The notes under the pieces: generated by a model
Database searches by the model: none
The model's input: the letters and a program-made list of their open reading frames with translations, nothing else
Told to the model about the DNA's origin: nothing
From: Pascua guehoae
Taxonomy: Eukaryota > Basidiomycota > Tremellomycetes > Trichosporonales > Trichosporonaceae
Reading direction: 5' to 3'
NCBI GenBank assembly: GCA_001600415.1
Contig: BCJX01000010.1
Span: 903,236 to 967,235, forward strand
DNA: 64,000 nucleotides
Shown: positions 56,421 through 64,000 of the stretch, piece after piece
How positions within the stretch are numbered: the first letter of the stretch is position 1
How the letters are laid out: each line of letters opens with the position of its first letter
Position numbers and translations under genes: made by a program

Positions 56421-59400
56421 TCATCTCCTGTCGGCGTCGGGTTTGGACCCGGCGGCCACCTGCCCGCCGCCGCTCCACCGCCACCGCGGCTTCTCCCACT
56501 GCACCCAGCGCGAGGGTGCGCCAAACGTGCGCGCCATCCAGTGTGTGAGGACCTCGCGGACGGGGCTCATCGAATTGTCGGGCTGGTCGTCGTTGAGGCA
56601 CAGGATTGAGAGCTCGGCGTCTTCCTCGGACTCTTTCAGGACCGTGTCGAGCTCGCGTGCGCCGTGGATCATGGCGAAGCGGTTGGGCGACTTGGCTGCG
56701 GGGTCAGTGGTGGTTCGGGGATATCCAAGGCGACAGGGCGAGGGCGAGATGGCAAGATGGCGACAAGGCAAGAAGAGAAGACAAGAAGATGAGAGGACGG
56801 AGAAGATGAGAATACGGCAACATGCAAGAAAACACAAGGCGGAATGAGCGAAGGCAACATGCCGCGAAAGCATGAAGACGTGAAGACGAGAACACCAACA
56901 TGCAAGAAGGCATGAAGATGAGACGCGGCCACGTCAGAAGACGGGAGCCAGAACGACGTGACGACACGTCGACGATGTGGCACGACACGACGGCATGACA
57001 CGGCTACACAACACTGCGACATGCCACGGCGACATGACACAGACACGACACGACAACACGACACGACACGGAACGACGACACGCCAACCACGACGCCGAC
57101 TTTGAACACGGCACACAAGAACACACAACACCAGACACATACCATAGACGTAGGCGTACCGCGACAGGAGCTTTACGCAATAGTGACGGAGGTTGACCGT
57201 CTCATTGTTTCCCGCGACGCCGGTCCACACATCCTGGCCCATGCGGACGTTTGCGCCGAGGGAAAAGTCGGCCTCGCCCCAGGTGGGCGTGAGGGGGAGC
57301 ATGGGTTCTTGGCGGTCCCACATTTGCGGCGTGCGGTGTGCGTCGGGGACAAACTCGGCGTCGTGGGCCGGGAGGACGGCCGAGAGACCGCGCTCGCCGC
57401 TCGCGTTGATGAGGAGGTGGATGAGGCAGTCGCCGCATTCCTGGCCCTTTTGGAATGCAAAGAATTTGAACATTTCCGTTGCGTCGTAGACCGTGTCGGC
57501 AGTGAAAAAGTCGCGCGGGAGGCACTTTGAGATGGAAAACGAGCATGTACGCGCGCGTTCGTTGGCCTTTTCCTGCGAGAAGGGCCAGATGACGTGCTCA
57601 ATATTCAGGTGGCCATCAAAGGATGCTGCGACATCAGACACAACTCTAAGCCGTGCGGCTGTACTCACAGAAGAGGTACTCTGTGTTTTTGGGCTGCTCC
57701 CACCCGGTAATGCCAGAGACCTTTGCCATGTCGCTCAACGTCGCGCGGTCCCGCCTCCGGATGGTATGCAAGTTGCCCTCCTGGCCCATCTCGACGCCAA
57801 GGAGGTTGCGGATCTCATCGCGTGCGCCGGCGCCCCACGTGCCCTGCGTTCCGCCGACACGTGCGACAGCCCACGACCAGATGAGCGCCTCGCGCCAGCG
57901 CTCAATCTGGAGGTGGGCCATGAGCCATGTCGTGTGAATGTCCGTGAGGCCGCGGTGGCTCTCACGGAGCGTACGGCGTGCAGCCTCTGTCAACGCTTCG
58001 GCAAACATGACGCTTGTCTCGTGCGCAATCGACAGCGTGGACGGCCGGGGAACGTGGGCAATGTACAGCCGGTTGCGTTCTGGGAAACGCTTGCTGAGGA
58101 GCATGGCCGCGTGGCCGAGACCGCCGTCCTCGCCCGACGTCGACTTTTGGAAAAACCACAGCGTCGGGCGGACCGTACGCCCCGTGTCGAGGCGGTGTAC
58201 GGGCCCGAGGAGCGGGTGGTGCCAGTCAGACGTGGCCATTTCGCGCAACATGAACATGTCGTCGTTGGACATGACGCTGGAGGGGGGTTAGCGACTGGAC
58301 CAAACACGGGCACGGGCACGGACCAACACTCGACAGCCACATGCCATTGTCCAACAGCCACATGCCGCATGACACAGCCACTGACACACACAGGCACACT
58401 CTGCGGCCCATCTTGACTCACAAGTTTTCGCCAAGGCCACGGACCCAGCCGACGCGACTCTCGATCACAAAGCTGTTGAACGTTGGGAGAACATCGTCTG
58501 CCCACTGCGACTCGTTGACATGTGCAATCGACGGGGGCAACGCGCCGTCGTCTTCTCGGGGGAGACGGGCAATCTCGGGGTGAAAGTGCCAGCGGAGGTT
58601 TCCCTTGTGCTGCCAGTCGAGCCACTCTGGGACCTGGCCCATGCGCCAGCCCGTGGCGCCGTCCAGGACGGGGGGCAAGTCTTGGCGCTCGACGGTGGTG
58701 TCAACGTCGAATGCGGCCGACACGACGTGGAGGTTGCCAATGCGACGGCCGAGTGCGGTCGCGCCCGAGCGGAGTGCGCCGCGGAGCTCGCCATTGTCGC
58801 GCCAATGCCGCGCCTTGCCCTTGAGCGAGGACAGATTCTCCTCGTCGAGCACGGCGTCCATGGCCGGCTCAAAGAATGGCGACGACGCATTGACAAAGAG
58901 GTACACGAGGTCGAGAGGGGGTGTGTGCACAGGGGCGGACGAGGCCGACAAGGACGACGACGGGGCAGTGCCCGTAACGTAAAAGTGGGTGAGAAAGTCG
59001 AGGGGTTGCCGCGATGTCATGGGTCCCAGCAGCGGTGGCGGCTGGTCTTGGTCTAGTGGGCGGCTCGCGACGAGGACATGCGTGGGGTCGTTGGCGAGGA
59101 TGAGCGCGTCCTGATCTTGGAGGGTGTCACCATGGTCGTTGCCGCTGCCGCTGCCGGCCGGCGTGTCTGGCCGTGCACCGGTAGCAGTGTCGTCGGCAGC
59201 ATCGTCCCAGTAGTAGTCTGCCTGTTCAATGTCCTTTAGATCTGGCACTTGCATCTGCAACCTGTCGCGGAGGTCGTAGCAGTAGAAGATAATCGAGCCA
59301 ATCATTAGCGCTGCAACCCATCCCATGGCGCCCCATTTGGAGACGGCGCACACTGGCCGGCGGCGCAGGCGCACCCGACGGGTCTGGTCGTGACAGCATA

Positions 59401-59731
59401 GTGGTGCGAGGTAGCTCGCCGATGCGGCGTCATCCCCGCTGCACTCGCCATTGTCGTCACCCGCGGCACTTTGGCTCGACCAGCGGCCAAATAACAGTTG
59501 CGAGCGGGAACGTGGATACGAGAGCGCCGGGATGGGCCGGTAGGCGGTGCAAGGGCTTTCGGGACAGGCGTCGTGGATGTCGTCGTCGTCGTCCGAGTCG
59601 TCGGCGCAGTGGCCGACTGGCTCACACTGCGTCTCGGACACGGGGTGGTACAAGCTGTCGCTCGTCTGGCTGATGGGTTCGTATTTGGCTTGCTGGGTGG
59701 AGGGCAAGACTTTGCCAGACGCCCAACCCAT
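56421..59731 (-). CDS. XPT1: Xylosylphosphotransferase-like Stealth protein
   Basis: Four exons: complement(56421..56695, 57143..57625, 57669..58276, 58422..59731); 2676 nt, 891 residues. Type II membrane layout: a cytosolic tail of about 130 residues, a hydrophobic anchor at about 133-152 (MGWVAALMIGSIIFYCY) and a lumenal catalytic part. Stealth conserved regions: DLVYLFVN (274-281), RDNGELRGALRS (311-322), LPTFNSFVIES (415-425) and VMSNDDMF (438-445). Stealth enzymes transfer sugar-1-phosphate. Cryptococcus Xpt1 adds xylose-phosphate to mannose on secreted glycans in the Golgi, and this protein matches it in layout and length. Donor specificity is inferred. The first ATG in frame is 59731. 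The last intron is 447 nt and full of CGACA repeats. The gene's 3' end abuts the minisatellite cluster. Confidence 0.85.
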
Positions 59732-62700
59732 CGCGCGTGTCGTCTGTTGTCGGGGCCGTGGTGGGGCGAACGTGTATGGGATGTGGGTGACGATTTGCTG
59801 TACGAGGGCGGCGGCGGCGGGGTGGTAGGGAGTCACACAAATGTCAAAGGAGGGAAAGGAGGGTCGGTACGAGCAATGGTGGATTCTTTATACCGACGGA
59901 TGCTGTGAGGGAGCATGCCATGGCCCAAGTTGGGTGGTGGCCAGGCGTGCAGGCGGTGGTGGTGGTGCAGCCAGCGTACCAGCATGCAGCCTGTGTGCAG
60001 GCGCCCCGCAGTACGTGCCGCAGCTGTCTTTCCGCGCCGCAGTATCAGCGTCGAGTTGAACCCACCCGAAAGCTGCCTAGCTGCCAGCTGCCAGTGTGCG
60101 GCGCGCGATCACTGTGACTGTGATGATGAAACCTAGGGAGGGGACCAGGGACCGGCCGGCTTGTGCGCTTTGTCTTTTGCTTGTCGGGCGGGCGGGGGGG
60201 CGGGGGGGCCGGTTGGAGCAGCCTAGCACAAAGGATGCACACCAAGACCCGTACAGCACTGAGGGATTGGTGTGACGGCCTTGTTCCTGAACACTGGCGG
60301 CGCGGCGGCGGCGGCTCGTTTGCACAAACTTCCTGACATGGGACTTTTTTTGGCTTGGCTACTGTACGCATGGGCCCCCGGTTGTATGCGCTGCAGCGTG
60401 TAGCGTGTCCAGCTTGCAGACTACAGTAGACGTGGTGGCAACTGTGCGTGCACCATGGGAGCATGGAGCAATCTGTTAATCAGTGCCTCGGCTGATTTTT
60501 TCCTTTGTTGTTGCACCCAAAAATCAAATCTCCCCATACTTGACACATCCCTCCTCGCATGCTCCCCCCCCCCCAGCGCCCCGTTGGTTCCTGGTCTCCT
60601 GGGTCAAGAGCATCCATCCATCCATCTTCCCCCCCCCCGCGCCAGTTTTGGCGTCTTGATGGGCGGCACTAGACGAAAATATTCAGGGACCCAGCCGTTT
60701 TGCGCCCAGGGCAAAGCTTGGCGCCGCGGTCATGAGGGGCAATCCCCATTTCAGACCACTGAGCGTACCACCCAAGAGTCAAGAGCCATAAACCCTTCGG
60801 CACTGTCCGATGCTTCCCTAATTCCCTTTGCCCAGATCAAAAGCTTGCACTCTCGAAACGCGGGTGGGTACTTGCTGGAACAATCGGTTGCACACTGCTG
60901 TCGCTGCGTACTCTACTCGCTTTCCTTTCCCCACAGCGGTAATAGTAATCTCTGCCGTCACACGGCGTCATAAAGGAAGGCATCATGCATCACGAGTCTT
61001 GTGTGTATGTGTGCCTCGTGGGAGCTAGAGTACGACCCGAGGCTATTGTGGCCACCTTGTTTTGATACACGTGACCCTCTGTGCACTCACTGGGTTCACA
61101 CACCTGGCGTCGCACAGCGTGCGTGCGCACAGGCCATTCTTGGCCCCAACTGTGTCTCGCTCGCTCGCTCGCCGCTGGCGCCGCAAGCCGAAAACGCCTA
61201 GCCTGCCGGCAGCCAGCTGTCTAGCCTTGTCTTGTCTTTGGGTCCCTGTTGGTGCAAACCCTGAGCCCCTTTTGCCTTTGCCGATAGGCATGCCCACGTT
61301 TTTTTCATCGCGTTTGATCGTCCTTTGCACTCGTCGCGATAATGCATCCAAGATACGTATCCCACAAGCGACCCGATATAGCCAGATACCAGACAAAAAG
61401 ACTAGACAAAGACTAGACAAGCATACGCGTCCGGTAGCCGACCCAGCCGGTCATTCCGAAAAGATAGCGCACAGTAGTGCAGTGCAGTGTGCGTTGCGGA
61501 TCCATCTGCGGATCAACCCTGGCGCCAGGCGCCATGGGTGGAGCACCCAGCACCACCCAGGACACACAAAGTCACTCACCTCGGACAAGCGAGACTTGGA
61601 CAGATCCCCTGCTTTGCTTGCTTCCGTCCTTTGCTTGCCTCCTTCCGACGGCTCCTCCCTCCTCTGGTGCCGTCACGCCATTCACAAAAATGCACCGCCG
61701 CAAAACCGCCCGTATCAGAGAGTGCGGTTGGCTCGCTAACACCCCCCCCCCGGCGTACCACCCCCGTGCGGTTGGCTCGGTAAGACCGGGCGCGGCGGCG
61801 GGTTTTCCAGGGTTGCCCGCATGCCCGGCGCCTGTTCATTTCGGTGCCTTTGTGTGTGTTTCGGCCCGCTGACATCCCCTCGCATCACTCGGCGGCCCGG
61901 CGGCGGGGGCGGCATATGGGCGTGTGGGGTAAGGTTTGCGGAAGCAAAATGCTTGTGGGACGAGGGCTGTGGCGATCGTGGCGAGGTGGCGAGTGGCGGG
62001 CGCGCCACCTGGGTGGGCTGTCTGCTGGTGCTTGCTTGGCAACGAGCAGTACGAGATCCACCCTGCTCACCATGCACGACACGCATTGCGCTTGGCGTGG
62101 GGCCCTTTGTGTGGGGTTGATCGTGTTGATATGCTGCAGCGTACAGGTCTATCGCCCTCAGCTGACCATTGTCAACTGTTTGCAAGTGGAACGAGTCGAA
62201 GGGTATCCAGAAGGGAACGACTGACCCACTTCCAGCACGAGGATCCGAGTACGGTGTCCCTCGAGTCTGCACGCCAGGAGACAGCTTCCTGTGCTGGCTG
62301 CAGCTGGCTGCCCTCGGACTTCTTGCGCCTCGCAAAACAGGTCATTGCATGCACTGCATGTACTTCTTGCACTGCACGTCCTGCACACTGCACCGCCTCT
62401 AATCGTGACCGATCTGGGCCCAAGCTCTACCCGAAACAGCCCAGCCTCTGGCAAACCCCCGATCTGTACAGTAGAGTTGGCCACCCATTGCTGTGCTCGT
62501 TCGGGCGACGTCATGGGATGCTGATATGCTGAACCAAGGAACCATCCGTCCTTGCGTTACCGTCTCGGCCTTTGACGCTCGTACCGTTCCTGGCAATGGA
62601 GGCACCCAGCGAACATGTCGGTCGGAACGGGCTAGTCATGTCGTGTGCTGCTCGAGTTTGCCACTCGGGCTTGGTCGTTGACGACATCACACTACTGACG

Positions 62701-62980
62701 CCTAGTTGATCGGAACAGATACAGGATGCAGTGGAACAGACAAAGGATGTTGGGTGGGAGAGACCCATGCTTCGAGAGCAGGATGCCACTCGGCTATAGG
62801 TCACACTAACTGAAAGCCGGGCTTGCGTCGCTCGCGCTTCCTTGGAGTCACCAAAACAAGATACTGACAATGTGTTGGGAAAGGCTTCGGTGACACCTCG
62901 ATATCAACGCTACATCGTCCTGCTTGAGCTCATCGCTAAGCCCAAGAGATTGACGGATTATCGACCTTGGTTGATAAGAT

Positions 62981-63030
62981 CATGCTCCAAGACCATGCTC
63001 CAAGACCATGCTCCAAGACCATGCTCCGAG
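62981..63030. repeat. 13-bp tandem repeat (CATGCTCCAAGAC)
   Basis: Three perfect copies and a partial fourth (CATGCTCCGAG). Confidence 0.95.
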
Positions 63031-63894
63031 ATCTCCCCAGGTGGTGTTAGCGATGGACGATGACAGATGATCGCGATCGTGTGCCAAATTGAGATATCCA
63101 CTGCATCTCTGACAGGCTACGCGTTCTCCTTTGTCGCCTGCGACAAATATGCAGGCCGGGAGCGTAACTGGCCAGGTCGCAGACGTGTACACTCATGGTG
63201 GAAATCACCATTGTGGCATATGTGGATATTGTGGCAAGCTTTGCCTTGGGCCTGCCAACATGAAGGTCTTCGTCATATGGTGATCTGTACGCGTTAAAGC
63301 GCGCTTGTTTTGCAACAGGACTCCAGACGATCGTGTTTATCTGCGTTCCTAGACGAGAAATCTCGATGGCCATTTGTGCAGGGCTTCTGTTGTCACTTCG
63401 TACCCGATGGCCATGATGTCTATGAGTGTCGTCTTCCACTCCGAAGCACATTGACAACGCCGAGTTTCACAGACTTTGATCCACATTCCCACCACGATCA
63501 TCCCGTCCACATCGGCACGCTTTGTTTGTCCAAGCCGTATCCCGTGTCCATGGATCTGCGCAAGTTTGAGTTGTATTCCTGCGGCCGTTGGTCCTGTGTT
63601 GGTGTACCTGTATCCTCTGCCGATCCTTTCCAGCAGTTACGCGTTCATGTGGGCGAGGTCTCTGACCATACACAGATGTTCTGAATTACTGTATCTCTCG
63701 GGTCCCATGGCCAGGGAATACCAGTCGGTGTCTGTAGTCGTTCACCATTTTGTCTTGTACCAGAAAGTGAGCTCTTCACATCCCAAAGTCAGTATTGTTA
63801 CGAGGACGTTTCAAAAGAAACTTGCCCGAACGCTATGCTACAAGGTGGCACTCTGGGAGCAACGCTGCCACTTGTCCAGCAGTCTTATAATATA

Positions 63895-63976
63895 CAGGTG
63901 CGCGTCCGCAAAGTCGTGAGACTGCTACGCGCTCGAGCCTCACAGTGGCAGTCTCACGACTTTCCGAACACACCTG
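63895..63976. mobile_element. Palindromic MITE-like element, copy 3
   Basis: An 82-base element starts CAGGTGCGCGTCCGCAAAGT and ends ACTTTCCGAACACACCTG, flanked by TA on both sides. Inner arms GTCGTGAGACTGC and GCAGTCTCACGAC are perfect inverted repeats around CTCGAG. Same family as 10084-10163 and 23902-24117. Transcribed, it would fold into a long hairpin. Confidence 0.75.
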
Positions 63977-64000
63977 TAACAGGTCAAGACAGAGCATGCA

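Larger units (their letters stand above)
59732..64000. other. Gene-poor right end of the window
   Basis: Upstream flank of the XPT1-like gene and 4.3 kb without a supportable gene. GC content falls visibly in the last 1.5 kb. A direct repeat of GTGCGGTTGGCTCG occurs at about 61720 and 61768, and a 13-bp tandem at 62981-63030. The window ends just past a palindromic element. Confidence 0.45.

Noticed and set aside
1..64000. CRISPR arrays, operons, phage or bacterial defence systems
   Set aside because: The DNA is fungal nuclear; the tandem arrays lack the regular repeat-spacer structure of CRISPR.

Overview
This is nuclear DNA from a GC-rich, intron-rich fungus, most likely a basidiomycete of the Tremellomycetes (Cryptococcus/Trichosporon relatives). 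Three things point there. Almost every gene is cut by short GT..AG introns (32-120 nt is common) with GTGAGT/GTRNGT donors and CTNAC-type branch points. The tRNA genes carry introns after position 37. There is also a Stealth-family enzyme resembling Cryptococcus Xpt1. The genus is inference; no database was consulted. Exon coordinates were built by hand and checked for reading-frame closure.

Layout: BUD13 (minus, 1.6-3.3 kb) and NOT4 (plus, 4.4-7.5 kb) are divergent. Next comes a gene-poor stretch (7.5-12.6 kb) with tRNA-Asp, tRNA-Pro and tRNA-Glu genes, a short palindromic transposon-like element and simple repeats. A LOG-family gene and an aminodeoxychorismate-lyase-like reading frame follow on the minus strand (12.6-15.7 kb) and may be joined by alternative splicing. 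SAR1 (plus), an ELYS-domain nucleoporin (minus) and a CCDC25/Jlp2-family gene (plus) fill 16.4-23.0 kb. A 6-kb gene-poor region holds a second transposon-like copy. A Zn2Cys6 regulator lies at 29.3-31.7 kb and another 6-kb gene-poor region follows. A rhodanese plus dual-specificity phosphatase lies at 37.7-40.6 kb. An F-box-like gene and a large unrecognised six-exon gene occupy 42.3-46.0 kb. A secreted Ala/Ser-rich acidic protein (46.9-48.3 kb) and a disordered protein with three LPK(T/S)P motifs (51.4-52.8 kb) come next. A 3-kb cluster of unrelated minisatellites surrounds a 350-base assembly gap (53-56.4 kb). The XPT1-like gene lies at 56.4-59.7 kb. The last 4 kb has no recognisable gene and ends in a third copy of the palindromic element.

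The identified genes are mostly housekeeping: splicing (BUD13), CCR4-NOT (NOT4), COPII traffic (SAR1), nuclear pore (ELYS), MAPK-type dephosphorylation, and Golgi glycan phosphorylation (XPT1). They do not form an operon-like system. The most unusual points are the LOG/ADC-lyase junction, the TA-flanked element family, the 799-residue unrecognised protein, in-frame removable introns in two genes, and the minisatellite cluster.
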